Of a stretch of DNA of 64,000 bases, positions 9,501 through 17,665 are shown one piece after another. The notes under the pieces are model-generated. The model had not been told where the DNA came from, ran no database searches, and saw nothing but the letters and a program-made list of their open reading frames with translations. The DNA lies in assembly GCA_024760545.1 (NCBI GenBank), contig CP060501.1, positions 3,736,036 to 3,800,035 on the forward strand, given 5' to 3'. This DNA is from Nitrospira sp. GTDB lineage: Bacteria > Nitrospirota > Nitrospiria > Nitrospirales > Nitrospiraceae. Position 1 is the stretch's first letter. Each line of letters starts with the position of its first letter. The position numbers were made by a program, and so were the translations under genes.

Positions 9501-10059
9501 CCTCGTGACCGAGAATGCGAATGAGGGGACTGACACCATCCAGAGCAGTGTCACCTGGACTCTGGGTTCCAATCTCGAGCAGGTGACCTTGGCCGGCACC
9601 AGTGCGATCAACGGGACCGGCAACACGCTCAACAATGTGCTGACCGGCAATGCCGCCAACAACGTCTTAACGGGGTTGGGCGGCAACGACACGTATCTGT
9701 ACAGTCGCGGGGGTGGCCAGGACACGGTCGTCGATAGCGCGGGGACTTCGGATACGCTGGGATTTGGCGCGATGATCACGCCGCTCGATCTGGTCCTCAG
9801 CCGCCAGGTCAACGATCTGCGCCTCGCCATGCATGGCACCACTGACCAGGTGACTATTCAGAACTGGTACACGAGCCCCACCACGAATCAGGTGGAAACC
9901 GTCCAGGCCGGCACGGGGCAGCTGCTGCTTAGCACACAGGTCGAGCAACTCATTCAGGCCATGGCGGCGTTCACGCAACAGTCCGGACTCACGTGGGATC
10001 AAGCCATCGAGCAGCGGCCCCAAGAGGTGCAGGCTGTCCTGGCCGCCAGCTGGCAGTAA
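3529..10059 (+). CDS. RTX protein with lipase-like N-terminal domain, type I secretion substrate
   Basis: 2176 residues from the ATG at 3529; an upstream in-frame start would overlap the previous gene. Residues about 1-250 form a class 3 lipase-like alpha/beta-hydrolase domain: VISFAGT, then TGHSLGGGLAA with the likely nucleophile Ser119. From residue about 440 there are blocks of glycine/aspartate nonapeptides of the GGxGxDxLx type (about 440-490, 640-1080, 1180-1270), which bind calcium and fold outside the cell. Residues about 1490-2047 are seven longer repeats (see the repeat entry). The last 130 residues end in a helical, weakly charged tail (VEQLIQAMAAFTQ ... AASWQ), as expected for an uncleaved type I secretion signal. 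The exporter, adaptor and outer-membrane genes follow immediately. The substrate of the lipase domain is unknown. Confidence 0.9.
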   Translation: MVTELEYAFMAGRAYQSTRAEKNWFPTLNGYGWLEPLEERKRDLGTGFEAGYFQRGNEIVISFAGTNPNDGILPPGPDNTANILLASGIGSVQLLQAAEYYLQVLAANPGATITFTGHSLGGGLAALIGVFFGKQAITFDQAPFALSATPSLTPSVAETLLSDLLTRGHSVSALAGLTDFLQRRAVSGGIPNADLVSSINVQGEFLAGVPWNVLANRIGLPTYLPINAPGVSGGDLHSHALLTAFLQSMQTALSGQTLNGVTDKLTDLMAMIFSSSLFAHPTTDPQNRNFLERLVQNETANAMVTRFTKDLWKLAQDGGLTMTDGPTPATNLVSKTLIAFAMQMYYEDTVNATNASKELFTDLATAGIGSGGVHFDRADVATTLSNAKGYTLYFQNYLNSSAFTNTDRQQIQSQLPTLRDWYVQAGPGGMNATDAENRGAFLLGGGGADSLTGGTQTDLLVGNGGADRLNGGGGNDTLLGGIGFDTYYYTTGEGHDRIEDADAQGRILFDGRLLVGGVHKADDPDNTYKSYDGAVTYVMSGGHLIVNGVLTVNADFENGQFGIDLIDRSDEPTSTPPVVDYSNGFPTELLSANATMYAGSLLGGSGETSVNYIIQGYQGEEDWYFLGGSLGSHQVFAVEGDDVVMAGSGPDRLHGGGGNDVLWAWYGDDVVHGDDGNDILQAGRGEDFVEGGAGNDVVLAGFEKDVVLGGDGADLLYGDGLNPQVGGEFGVGAWVGDPALMDDDYLDGQAGNDWLFGLLGDDVLLGGDGADHLVGDIVPENGPAVRILYTSRTILFGEVAFESSDFWFTNFEGGEDFLDGGDGNDVVQGDGGNDILLGGNGDDQLIGDDGTVLHVQQGDDLLDGGEGNDRLQGGGGADTLTGGEGNDQLSGDYLNASGPDEGADILDGGGGNDLLFGGAGDDQLNGGTGDDFLMGQDGDDFLDGGDDDDELQGGVGFDTLVGGAGNDLLFGEDDNDTLFGEEGNDEVQGNAGNDFVAGGVGDDRLFGQEGHDELYGSEGNDGLRGDEGDDQLDGGAGDDILVGDADGQIGGSGGNDTLTGGVGNDTLVGGGGEDTYIFNLGDGSDTIVEAAGEGNHLVFGVDSGSVTLGMEMDDTLVLHIGTAGDTVRITNFDVMIPAGAHPIDTFECSDGTVLTYSQLIGRGFHQSGTANSETLTGTAFIDHLAAGAGNDVVSGLAGADTLMGEEGNDVLNGGSGDDTLDGGVGNDQLFGSEGKDVLYGGAVDDFLSADLGTDRLVGGAGNDLYELFGAGHVIVEVAGEGNDTVRVAVPGSFVLPEAVENIELREDTFFSGAFDLVGNQLDNRMTGSNVLDGRQGNDTLIGLGDNLYVFGRDYGQDVIQTGRQTYASPNVLDYIHVQEGVAPADVTFEGQGNHLVMKIVGTADQLTVENYLIEPGLRKPTIGEIHFADGTIWGEPEITSRIRVITGTSGNDILTGLDNENELFGLGGDDQLGGNGGNDRLDGGTGLDIMTGGLGNDLYLVDQIGDEVTENPTEGTDTIHSSITFTLGPNVENLTLVGTAAINGTGNTLNNILTSNSAANVLNGGTGSDSMAGGAGDDTYVVDATGDTITENVNEGVDTVQSAVTYTLGVNVENFTLTGTSTINGTGNILDNVLVGNSAANVLTGGAGNDTYVVGTGDAIVENTGAGTDTVQSAITWTLGSNLEHLTLTGTSAINGTGNTLNNVLTGNSAANVLNGGTGADAMSGDAGNDIYVVDTLSDTVTEHANDGTDLVQSAVTYTLSGDVENLTLTGTAAINATGNGLNNVLTGNTGNNVLDGGQGADTMAGGTGHDTYVVDQAGDVVTEASSAGTDTVQSAITYTLGSNLEDLTLTGMSAINGTGNTLNNVLTGNSAANVLNGGTGSDSMAGGTGNDTYVVDNTGDTVTENANAGTDLVQSSITQTLAANVEHLTLTGTSAINGTGNTLDNLLIGNSVNNTLTGGAGNDTLDGGLGSDTMIGGTGNDIYVVNTTGDLVTENANEGTDTIQSSVTWTLGSNLEQVTLAGTSAINGTGNTLNNVLTGNAANNVLTGLGGNDTYLYSRGGGQDTVVDSAGTSDTLGFGAMITPLDLVLSRQVNDLRLAMHGTTDQVTIQNWYTSPTTNQVETVQAGTGQLLLSTQVEQLIQAMAAFTQQSGLTWDQAIEQRPQEVQAVLAASWQ
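8004..9670 (+). repeat. Seven tandem 70-90-residue repeats inside the RTX gene
   Basis: Each unit contains GNDTYVV, a linker, TDTVQSAITYTLG, NLEHLTLTGTSAINGTGN and NNVLTGN, followed by a short RTX block. Units start near 8004, 8239, 8456, 8692, 8938, 9178 and 9451. At DNA level the third and fifth units are close to identical over the stretch around 8584-8680 and 9064-9160, sharing even the rare TTAACTGGTA codon choice, so recent duplication or conversion within the gene is likely. Confidence 0.8.
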
Positions 10060-10149
10060 AAAAGCATTCAGGGTGCCGATAGCTGAAAAAGGGTGAAGGC
10101 CATTAAGTATAATTAGCGAAAACGTTTGGTCATGAAGGAGCCTTATCTT

Positions 10150-10215
10150 ATGATGGCCACATGTCGGCTCAAGCAGCGAGAGTGCTTCCTCAGGACCCTG
10201 ATTCACCGATACTGA
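10150..10215 (+). other. 21-codon reading frame overlapping the ABC exporter start
   Basis: The best ribosome binding site before the ABC gene (AAGGAG, 10135-10140) is correctly spaced for the ATGs at 10150 and 10153, which open a different frame of 21 codons ending at 10215. The exporter's own first ATG (10161) is 20 bases from that site. A leader peptide that couples translation is possible; chance is also possible. Confidence 0.25.
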
Positions 10216-12353
10216 CTCAGTCACGAACCCCCACCGATACGGGACTGACCTGTCTTCTTATCCTTGCCCGGCTTCATGATCTCCCTGCCGATGGTTCCCA
10301 GCTTCGGCATCAGTTCGCCCAATCGGGGCAAGTTCTTTCCGACACCGATCTGCTCCGTGCCGCCAAGCATCTTGGCTTGAAAGCCGGCTTGGTTAAGACG
10401 CAGTGGCGCAAACTTCAAGAGATGCCGTTGCCTGCCATGGCCAAGTTAGTGGATGGGGGCTATCTCGTATTGGCCAAGGTCGGAGCGGAGAAGGTGCTGA
10501 TCCATAATCCCGTCGAAGCACGCCCGCTCGTCATCTCTCGTGAACAGTTCGAGGTGATCTGGACTGGGGAACTACTGCTCTTTACCAAGCGCACTGAGGT
10601 CCGTCTGCAGGATCTCAAGTTCGATTTCACCTGGTTCATTCCGGCAATCGTCAAGTACCGAACGTTTTTCGGTGAAGTGTTGGTCGCTTCGTTCTTTCTT
10701 CAGCTCTTTGCCCTGTTGACTCCGCTGTTTACGCAAGTCGTCATCGACAAAGTGCTTGTGCACAAGGGATTTACGACGCTTCATGTGTTGGCGATCGGCA
10801 TGATCGCGCTGGCCGTCTTCGAGGCCCTCCTCGGCGGGCTCCGCACCTATCTGTTTTCCCATACGACGAATCGGATCGATGTCAGCCTCGGGGCCCAACT
10901 CTTTCGGCACATCTTGGCCCTGCCTCTGTCTTACTTTGAAGCGAGGCGAGTCGGCGATACGGTCGCCCGCGTGCGTGAGTTGGAGCAGATTCGACAATTC
11001 CTGACCAGTCATTCCGTCACGGTGGCGTTGGACGTCGTCTTTACCGCCGTCTTCCTCACGGTGATGTGGTTCTACAGTTCGACGCTGACGCTCGTCGTGA
11101 TGGCCTCGCTCCCGATCTATGCACTGCTGTCCGTAGCGATCACCCCGGCGATTCGAACGCGCTTGCACGAAAAATTCAATCGCGGGGCGGAGAATCAGGC
11201 GTTCCTCGTCGAGGCGGTCAGCGGGATCCAGACCGTGAAGGCCATGGCCGTCGAGCCGCCGCTGTTACGCAAATGGGAAGAGCAACTGGCCGGCTATGTG
11301 CGGGCGAGTTTTCGGGCCACGAGCTTGATTACGATAACCGGCCAATCAGCGACCTGTGTCCAAAAGGTGACCATGGTAGCCGTGCTGTGGGTGGGTGCTT
11401 ATCGCGTGATCGAGGGTGATCTCAGCATCGGGCAGCTGATTGCGTTCAACATGCTCTCGTCGCAGGTCACCGGCCCGCTCCTGCGCCTAGTGAATCTTTG
11501 GCAGGAATTTCAACAAGTGGGTATTTCGGTGCAGCGGTTGGGCGATGTGCTCAATACCCAGCCCGAGCCCTCATATAATCCGAATCGGACCACGCTCCCG
11601 CAGGTCCGAGGCCAGGTGCGATTCGAAGAGGTGACATTTCGCTATCGATCCGACGGTCCTGAGGTGATTCGCAAGGTGTCGTTTGCCGTTGAGCCGGGTC
11701 AGGTGATCGGCATCGTCGGGCGTTCAGGATCCGGAAAGAGCACCATTGCCAAGTTGATCCAGCGTCTCTATGTGCCCGAGGGAGGGCGAATCTTAGTGGA
11801 TGGGGTGGATCTGGCCCAGATCGATCCGGCATGGCTTCGCAGACAAGTAGGAGTCGTGCTGCAAGAGAATTTCCTGTTCAACGCCTCGGTGCGAGAGAAC
11901 ATTGCGCTGACGGATCCCGGCTTGGCGATGGACCAGGTGATGCAGGCGGCGAAACTGGCCGGAGCCCACGAATTCATCCTGGAATTGATGGACGGGTACG
12001 ATACCGTGATCGGAGAGCATGGATGCACGTTGTCGGGAGGGCAGCGCCAGCGGATCGCCCTTGCGAGAGCCTTGGTGGCGAACCCTCGGATTCTCATCTT
12101 GGATGAGGCCACCAGTGCCCTGGACTACGAGTCTGAGGCCGTGATCCAGCAGAATATGGCGCAGATCTGTAAAGAACGCACGGTCTTCATCATCGCGCAT
12201 CGACTGAGCACGGTGCGGCCGGCCCATCGTATCTATGTCGTCGATCGAGGAGAGATTGTTGAGCAGGGGGCGCATACCGACCTCCTCCGTGCCGGCGGGT
12301 GTTATGCGAGGCTGCATGCGCATCAAGCCGGCAGAGAAAAAGCCGTAGGGTGA
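10161..12353 (+). CDS. Type I secretion ABC exporter with inactive C39-like domain (HlyB type)
   Basis: 730 residues. Residues about 25-150 are a C39 peptidase-like domain. The catalytic cysteine of true peptidase exporters (DCG) is replaced by Thr (DTGLTCLLILARLHD), so this is a chaperone-like CLD as in HlyB, fitting export of RTX proteins without leader cleavage. About 160-450 is the six-helix membrane domain. The ATPase domain has Walker A GRSGSGKST, a Q-loop (VVLQENFLFNASV), the signature LSGGQRQRIALARAL, Walker B ILILDEATSALD and the H-loop IAHRLSTV. The start is the first available in frame, but its ribosome binding site is poor (see the overlapping small frame). It energises export of the RTX lipase across both membranes with the two genes that follow. 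Confidence 0.93.
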   Translation: MSAQAARVLPQDPDSPILTQSRTPTDTGLTCLLILARLHDLPADGSQLRHQFAQSGQVLSDTDLLRAAKHLGLKAGLVKTQWRKLQEMPLPAMAKLVDGGYLVLAKVGAEKVLIHNPVEARPLVISREQFEVIWTGELLLFTKRTEVRLQDLKFDFTWFIPAIVKYRTFFGEVLVASFFLQLFALLTPLFTQVVIDKVLVHKGFTTLHVLAIGMIALAVFEALLGGLRTYLFSHTTNRIDVSLGAQLFRHILALPLSYFEARRVGDTVARVRELEQIRQFLTSHSVTVALDVVFTAVFLTVMWFYSSTLTLVVMASLPIYALLSVAITPAIRTRLHEKFNRGAENQAFLVEAVSGIQTVKAMAVEPPLLRKWEEQLAGYVRASFRATSLITITGQSATCVQKVTMVAVLWVGAYRVIEGDLSIGQLIAFNMLSSQVTGPLLRLVNLWQEFQQVGISVQRLGDVLNTQPEPSYNPNRTTLPQVRGQVRFEEVTFRYRSDGPEVIRKVSFAVEPGQVIGIVGRSGSGKSTIAKLIQRLYVPEGGRILVDGVDLAQIDPAWLRRQVGVVLQENFLFNASVRENIALTDPGLAMDQVMQAAKLAGAHEFILELMDGYDTVIGEHGCTLSGGQRQRIALARALVANPRILILDEATSALDYESEAVIQQNMAQICKERTVFIIAHRLSTVRPAHRIYVVDRGEIVEQGAHTDLLRAGGCYARLHAHQAGREKAVG

Positions 12354-12366
12354 GGTAGGAGATACA

Positions 12367-13758
12367 ATGGCATTCGTGGCGTTTGCTCGGCATTGGACTG
12401 TGTGGAAGGCGGCTTGGCAAGCGGAGTCAAGTCGGCCCGTCGGAGCTGCTCCCGGCGGACACGCCACGGAATTCTTACCGGCGGTGCTGGAAATTCAACA
12501 GGCGCCTCCATCACCGATCGGTCGGAGTATCCTCTGGACGATCCTCGCGGCCTTCACGGGCGGAGTGCTGTGGACCACGTTCGGATGGATCGACATCGTG
12601 GCGACAGCGCAAGGCAAGATCATCCCCAGCGGCTACTCGAAGATCATCCAGCCATATGAAACCGGAGTCATCGCCTCCATTCATGTGCAGGATGGACAAG
12701 CTGTCAGGCAGGGCGATGTGTTGATCGATCTCGATTCGACTCTCAATCGAGCCGATCTCGATCGGACGCTTAATGAATACCGCGCCGCGAAAGTGGAGGC
12801 AGCGCGATTGCGGGCACTGATTCGGAACCAGGACACGTTCGAGGTGCCGTCCGATGCGGATGCAGCCTCCGTGGCGTTGCAGCAGCAATTGCTACGGGAT
12901 CAACTGGTGGAATATCAGGCCAAGGTCGCTGCGGCGCAGCATTTGGTGGATCAGCGCCAGGCTGCGGTCGAGCAAACCAACGAGAATATTCTCCGTTTAG
13001 AAGCCACCGTTCCGATGGAGAGCGAACGTGCCGAGGCCTACAAGAAACTATTCGATCGTGGGGCAGCAACCAAGATGGACTTCCTGCAGGCCGAAGGCCA
13101 ACGCATCGACAAAGTGCAGGAACTCGCCGGGCAAAAGAAGAAACTTCAACAAGACCGGGCCGCGCTCGCCGAGGCCGAGACGCACTACCGAGCCATGGTG
13201 TCAGAATTTCAACAGACGAAGCAGGCGGAACTATCGGCACTCGAAACCAAGGCCGCGTCGCTCGCTCAGGAAGTGACGAAGGCCGACCAAAGGACTGACT
13301 TGCAGCGGCTCATCGCGCCGATTGATGGCGTCGTGCAGCAATTGGCGGTGCATACCGTCGGGGGGGTTGTGACATCCGCCCAGCAGTTGTTGATCATCGT
13401 ACCGCAGGACCATCCGGTCGAGGTGGAGGCACAGGTCGAGAACAAAGATGTGGGATTCGTACGGGAAGGGCAGCCGGTCGAAATCAAGGTGGAAACATTT
13501 CAGTTCACCCTCTATGGCACGATTCCTGGTCGCGTGGTGACGGTTTCCGATGATGCAGTCCCCATCGAAAAGGTGGGCCTGGTCTATCCTACCAGGGTCA
13601 GTATGGATCGAGGAACGATTCAGGTCGAAGGCAAGTCGGTCAACCTGTCGCCCGGCATGGCGGTGGCCGTCGAGATCAAGACCGGCCAGCGCCGCATCAT
13701 CGAATACCTGTTGAGCCCTTTGCTGAAATCCATGAAAGAAAGTCTGAGAGAACGGTAA
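12367..13758 (+). CDS. Type I secretion membrane-fusion (adaptor) protein, HlyD family
   Basis: 463 residues. A single membrane helix near residues 52-75 (SILWTILAAFTGGVLW) follows a short cytoplasmic tail. Then comes the lipoyl/biotinyl-like half motif (IQPYETGVIASIHVQDGQAV), a long coiled coil rich in Glu/Gln/Ala (about 130-310) and the second half motif (LIAPIDGVVQQLAVHTVGG). This is the standard HlyD plan: an inner-membrane anchor and a periplasmic hairpin contacting the TolC-type channel. It starts 13 bases after the ABC gene stop and ends 3 bases before the TolC-type gene, so the three genes form one operon. Confidence 0.92.
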   Translation: MAFVAFARHWTVWKAAWQAESSRPVGAAPGGHATEFLPAVLEIQQAPPSPIGRSILWTILAAFTGGVLWTTFGWIDIVATAQGKIIPSGYSKIIQPYETGVIASIHVQDGQAVRQGDVLIDLDSTLNRADLDRTLNEYRAAKVEAARLRALIRNQDTFEVPSDADAASVALQQQLLRDQLVEYQAKVAAAQHLVDQRQAAVEQTNENILRLEATVPMESERAEAYKKLFDRGAATKMDFLQAEGQRIDKVQELAGQKKKLQQDRAALAEAETHYRAMVSEFQQTKQAELSALETKAASLAQEVTKADQRTDLQRLIAPIDGVVQQLAVHTVGGVVTSAQQLLIIVPQDHPVEVEAQVENKDVGFVREGQPVEIKVETFQFTLYGTIPGRVVTVSDDAVPIEKVGLVYPTRVSMDRGTIQVEGKSVNLSPGMAVAVEIKTGQRRIIEYLLSPLLKSMKESLRER

Positions 13759-13761
13759 CGG

Positions 13762-15114
13762 ATGTTGAAGGTGTTTGCACCTCTTGGATTCTGTGTATGT
13801 GCCGCCACGATGCTTGCGCCAAGTTTCTCGACCGCCGGTATGCCAATCGGAGAACCGAGTAGACCGTCTCAATCAGCTGCCCCCGAACCTCTTTCTCTCA
13901 CCTTGAAAGGCGCCTTGGCGGCGGCGGTCAGCAACAATCCCGACGTCCTCCTGTACAAAGAACGAATTCAGGAGGGGCAAGGTCAGGTTCGGACCCAATT
14001 GGGGGCGATGCTCCCCAACCTGTCTGCCAATATTCGCCAGACCAGACAGACGCAATTCTTGGGTACCATCGGGCTTTCTCCCGTGCGCACCGATCCATTC
14101 AGCATTTTCGATACGCGCATCAGCGCGACACAAAACCTGTTCAGTCTCAGCTTGATTCAGCGATGGCGGGCTTCACGGGAGACGTTGCATGTCACCGAAC
14201 ATGAATCGGAGGTGAGAAAGTTCGACACGATGGCCAGTGTGGCCCTGGCCTATATGGATGGGTTGAAGGCCATGGCCACGATCAAGGTGCATGAAGCGAA
14301 TCAGCACGTGATGAACGAACTACTGGAGACGGTCAGACACCGGCAGCGTGGAGGAGTCGCGACGTTACTGGATGTTGCGCGGCTAGAAGCACAACTGGCG
14401 GCTGAGCGGCAACAGGAATCATCGGCGCGGTATGACCTTGACCATGCCAAACTGAATCTCATCAATCTGCTTGCGCTCTCCATGGAAAGCTCCCTGGTTC
14501 TGACCGATGAGTGGTTGACGGAGGTACAGGACCTACCGACGCCGGAACAGGCGATAGACTCGGCGTTGAGCCAAAGACCGGAGGTTCAGGCGCAGATCAC
14601 ACGCATGAAAGCTTCGGAGCTGACCTATTCGTCCATCACCGGGGAGCGCTTACCGTCGCTGGTTGCCCAAGGCGAGTATGGCCTCATCGGTAATCGTTGG
14701 AACAACTCCGTAGACACGTACAATATGGCGTTGACCCTTCAGATTCCGATCTTCGATGGAGCGCAACGCGAAGGCCGCATCGTACAGGCGCGGAGCCAGG
14801 TACAGCAAGAAGCGTTACGGATGAAGTCGGTGCTCAATCAAGTCAGAATGGAAGCGCGCGATGCACTCGCTTCACTGACCGCGGCGAAAGAACAGGTGGG
14901 CATCGCGCAGACCGGTCTCGAGATGGCAACAAAGGAATTGGAGCTTGCGCGCGAACGCTACGCCGTCATCAGCTCGGCCAGCCATTTCGAACTGACCAAC
15001 GGACTTTCCGCAGTCACCCGCGCCAGAGAAAACCTCGTCAATGCACTTTTCCAACTCAACGCTGCTCGCGTCAATCTGGCTCGCTCCACAGGCGGCTTAG
15101 ATCGATTGAACTAG
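13762..15114 (+). CDS. TolC-family outer-membrane efflux channel
   Basis: 450 residues with an N-terminal signal peptide (LGFCVCAATMLAPSFSTAG). Two related halves of the outer-membrane efflux protein type follow: LTLKGALAAAVSNNPDVLLYKERI ... in part (ALAAAVSNNPDVLLYKER), then a second copy beginning TPEQAIDSALSQRPEVQA. Both are long helical stretches rich in Ala, Gln and Glu. It completes the secretion system with the two upstream genes. No terminator with a T-run is apparent in the 219 bases that follow. Confidence 0.92.
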   Translation: MLKVFAPLGFCVCAATMLAPSFSTAGMPIGEPSRPSQSAAPEPLSLTLKGALAAAVSNNPDVLLYKERIQEGQGQVRTQLGAMLPNLSANIRQTRQTQFLGTIGLSPVRTDPFSIFDTRISATQNLFSLSLIQRWRASRETLHVTEHESEVRKFDTMASVALAYMDGLKAMATIKVHEANQHVMNELLETVRHRQRGGVATLLDVARLEAQLAAERQQESSARYDLDHAKLNLINLLALSMESSLVLTDEWLTEVQDLPTPEQAIDSALSQRPEVQAQITRMKASELTYSSITGERLPSLVAQGEYGLIGNRWNNSVDTYNMALTLQIPIFDGAQREGRIVQARSQVQQEALRMKSVLNQVRMEARDALASLTAAKEQVGIAQTGLEMATKELELARERYAVISSASHFELTNGLSAVTRARENLVNALFQLNAARVNLARSTGGLDRLN

Positions 15115-15333
15115 TGGCACTGGCCATCAGACCAGCGTAGACGACTGCCCATTCCAAAGACAGGGGCCAAGGGCATATCACGCGCCGCATCGTGTGGAAA
15201 CGAACGCCAGTGCCGTTCATAGGCTTCCTTCAGCACTCTTCCTCATATAGCCAACCTGCCGTCGAATTCAAAGAAAAGGGTTTAGAGACGGCATTGTCTT
15301 GACTTGACTTAGCCCTTCACTCACACTCAAACA

Positions 15334-17586
15334 ATGTACAATCAGTCTGAAAGTGACCTCCTGCGCATGTTGGCCGATCGGGCCGGGATTGTCGCTGATT
15401 ACTACGACATCGCCGGCACGCATCATGTGACGACGGATGAAACGCGTCGGGCTATCCTCACCGCCATGAGTCTCCATGCCGCAAACCGCGATGAACTCAT
15501 TGAGGAACTGACGGCTTGGGATGACCGCCCATGGCTACAAGGATGCGAGCCGGTCCATGTGATTCGGTCAGGGCGAGAGATTGGGATGTGGTCATTGCAT
15601 GTGCCGTGCGAGCGTTCGGACGATGCTCTCCTACAGATCCACTGGTCCCTCCATGCAGATACTGGAGAGACGCACTGGGAGAGGGAAGAAGGGCCAGGGC
15701 TCAGAATCGAAGATCAGCGTGTGATCAAAGGGCGTCGCTTCATTCGTGTGGCCTTGGCATTTCCACGAGAATTGCCGCTCGGGTATTACGCGGTGAGAGC
15801 TCAGGCGAAGGCAAGTGGCACGCACACTGAAACAATGTGCCGTCTGATCGTAGCCCCTGAGCGTTGTTACGTTCCTGAGAAACTTCAGCGTGGTGCTCGA
15901 TGGTGGGGTATCGCCTTGCAGCTCTATTCGTTGCGGAGCGATCGCAATTGGGGCATCGGCGACTTCGGCGATCTCGCGACCATCGTAGAATGGGCTGGAA
16001 AGCACATGGGTGCTGCCGTGGTCGGACTCAACCCACTCCATGCGCTCAAGAATTCCAAACCCTATCATGTGAGCCCGTATTCACCGGCTAGCCGCCTGTT
16101 TCTCAACGACCTGTATATCGATGTTGAACAGGTTGCGGAGTATGGGACGGCACCGGAGGTACGGAGCCGGTTGGCTGATCCGGCGTTTCGCGCGCAGATC
16201 GAGGCAGCGAGGCGATGCGACTTGGTGGATTACGATACGGCCAAAACGATGAAACGCGAGATACTCGAAGTCTGCTATCGTGCGTTTCTTCGGGAACATT
16301 TCGAAGGTGAAGAGCCCGAGTTGAAGCCGACGACGGAGCGCGGGAACAGCTTTTCTCGCTTTGTCGAGCGTGAAGGAGAATCTCTGGCCGAATATGCGTT
16401 ATTTCAAGCGCTGGAGGAGGAGCGGCAGGCGCTCCAATCACCCTCGGTCGTTTGGGCGGACTGGCCGGAGCCCTATCGAGTTCCAACGTCGGAGGCCGTG
16501 CAGGAATTTCGGCACCGGCATATGTCGCGGGTCAGGTTCTTTCAGTACCTGCAGTGGTTGGCGGCAGAACAGCTACGTGGGCTGGTTGAGAAGGCACAGG
16601 ATGCCGGAATGCCGATCGGGTTTTACCACGATCTTGCGCTCGGGAGCGATCGCTACGGAGCCGATGGGTGGCGGTATCAAGAGGTGCTGGCGTTGAATGC
16701 CGATTGCGGTGCGCCGCCCGATGCCTTTGCTCCCCAAGGGCAGAATTGGGGATTCTCTCCGCTTGATCCGCTCCGGCTTCGCGCGAGTGGCTACCAGTAC
16801 ATGATCAACTTGCTCCGCAACAATCTCCGCTATGGTGGCGCGATTCGAATCGATCATGTCATGGCGCTCTTCCGCTTGTTTTGGATTCCACGCGGCCTTC
16901 CCCCCTCGATGGGCACATATGTGCATTACCGTGACGAGGAACTGCTGGCGATCTTGGCATTGGAGAGTGTGCGGGCTAACGCACTCGTCATCGGCGAAGA
17001 TCTGGGAACCGTTCCCGATTGGGTGCGTGACCGACTGGGAACAGCCGGCGTCCTGTCCTATCGGGTTTTGTATTTTGAACGGACTCCCTCAGGGGCCTGG
17101 AAACCACCGGCACAGTATCCGGCGCAATCACTGGCGGTCGTCACGACTCACGATCTTCCGACGTTGAATGGATATTGGGAGGGTGCCGATATTGAGACTC
17201 GATCCGCTCTCGGCCTATTTCCTTCCGAGCAAGCTCGGAACGCGATGCTGGATGAGCGGCAACAGGAGAAAGCCGGTATCCTCGCTGCGTTAAAGTCCGA
17301 AGGACTCTTGCCGGCCGGTCTATCGGAAGACCCAGCGCTCATGCCTACCATGACTGATGAGTTGAGAGAGTGTGTTCATCAGTATCTGGCTCATACTCCA
17401 TCCTGGATTGTTCTGGCCAATCTCGAAGATGTCATCGGCGCTCGCGCTCAGACCAATTTGCCTGGGACGGTGGATCAGCATCCGAATTGGTGTCGGAAGC
17501 TGAGTCTCACGGTCGAGGAGCTGAAGAGCGACCCACGATTCGAACGGCTCGCGGCTCAGTTGCGTTTGACGCGCCCCCTTGTGTAA
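15334..17586 (+). CDS. malQ: 4-alpha-glucanotransferase (amylomaltase), GH77
   Basis: 750 residues, the size of the long MalQ form with extra N-terminal beta domains. It transfers alpha-1,4-glucan segments between maltodextrins in the cytoplasm. The GH77 catalytic residues are visible: nucleophile Asp507 in IRIDHVMALFRLFWIPRG, acid/base Glu555 in VIGEDLGTVP and Asp607 in VTTHDLPTLNGYW. WWGIALQLYSLRS and NWGIGDFGDL mark the start of the barrel near residue 190. The chosen ATG lacks a clear ribosome binding site; ATG 15367 (MLADRAGIV) is an alternative. No other glycogen gene is nearby. Confidence 0.93.
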   Translation: MYNQSESDLLRMLADRAGIVADYYDIAGTHHVTTDETRRAILTAMSLHAANRDELIEELTAWDDRPWLQGCEPVHVIRSGREIGMWSLHVPCERSDDALLQIHWSLHADTGETHWEREEGPGLRIEDQRVIKGRRFIRVALAFPRELPLGYYAVRAQAKASGTHTETMCRLIVAPERCYVPEKLQRGARWWGIALQLYSLRSDRNWGIGDFGDLATIVEWAGKHMGAAVVGLNPLHALKNSKPYHVSPYSPASRLFLNDLYIDVEQVAEYGTAPEVRSRLADPAFRAQIEAARRCDLVDYDTAKTMKREILEVCYRAFLREHFEGEEPELKPTTERGNSFSRFVEREGESLAEYALFQALEEERQALQSPSVVWADWPEPYRVPTSEAVQEFRHRHMSRVRFFQYLQWLAAEQLRGLVEKAQDAGMPIGFYHDLALGSDRYGADGWRYQEVLALNADCGAPPDAFAPQGQNWGFSPLDPLRLRASGYQYMINLLRNNLRYGGAIRIDHVMALFRLFWIPRGLPPSMGTYVHYRDEELLAILALESVRANALVIGEDLGTVPDWVRDRLGTAGVLSYRVLYFERTPSGAWKPPAQYPAQSLAVVTTHDLPTLNGYWEGADIETRSALGLFPSEQARNAMLDERQQEKAGILAALKSEGLLPAGLSEDPALMPTMTDELRECVHQYLAHTPSWIVLANLEDVIGARAQTNLPGTVDQHPNWCRKLSLTVEELKSDPRFERLAAQLRLTRPLV

Positions 17587-17665
17587 GAACATCCGTGAAC
17601 GGATCTTCTCTTTATCCATTGTCTCGAACCGGTTGTCTTGATCACCGGCGGAGCCGAGCGATTCG

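Noticed and set aside
5404-9842. Long reverse-strand reading frames within the RTX gene
   Set aside because: They are produced by repetitive Gly/Asp codons of the forward gene and have no starts with ribosome binding sites.
17585-17613. Hairpin after malQ as terminator
   Set aside because: Only a 5-bp core stem with an internal mismatch and a weak T tract.
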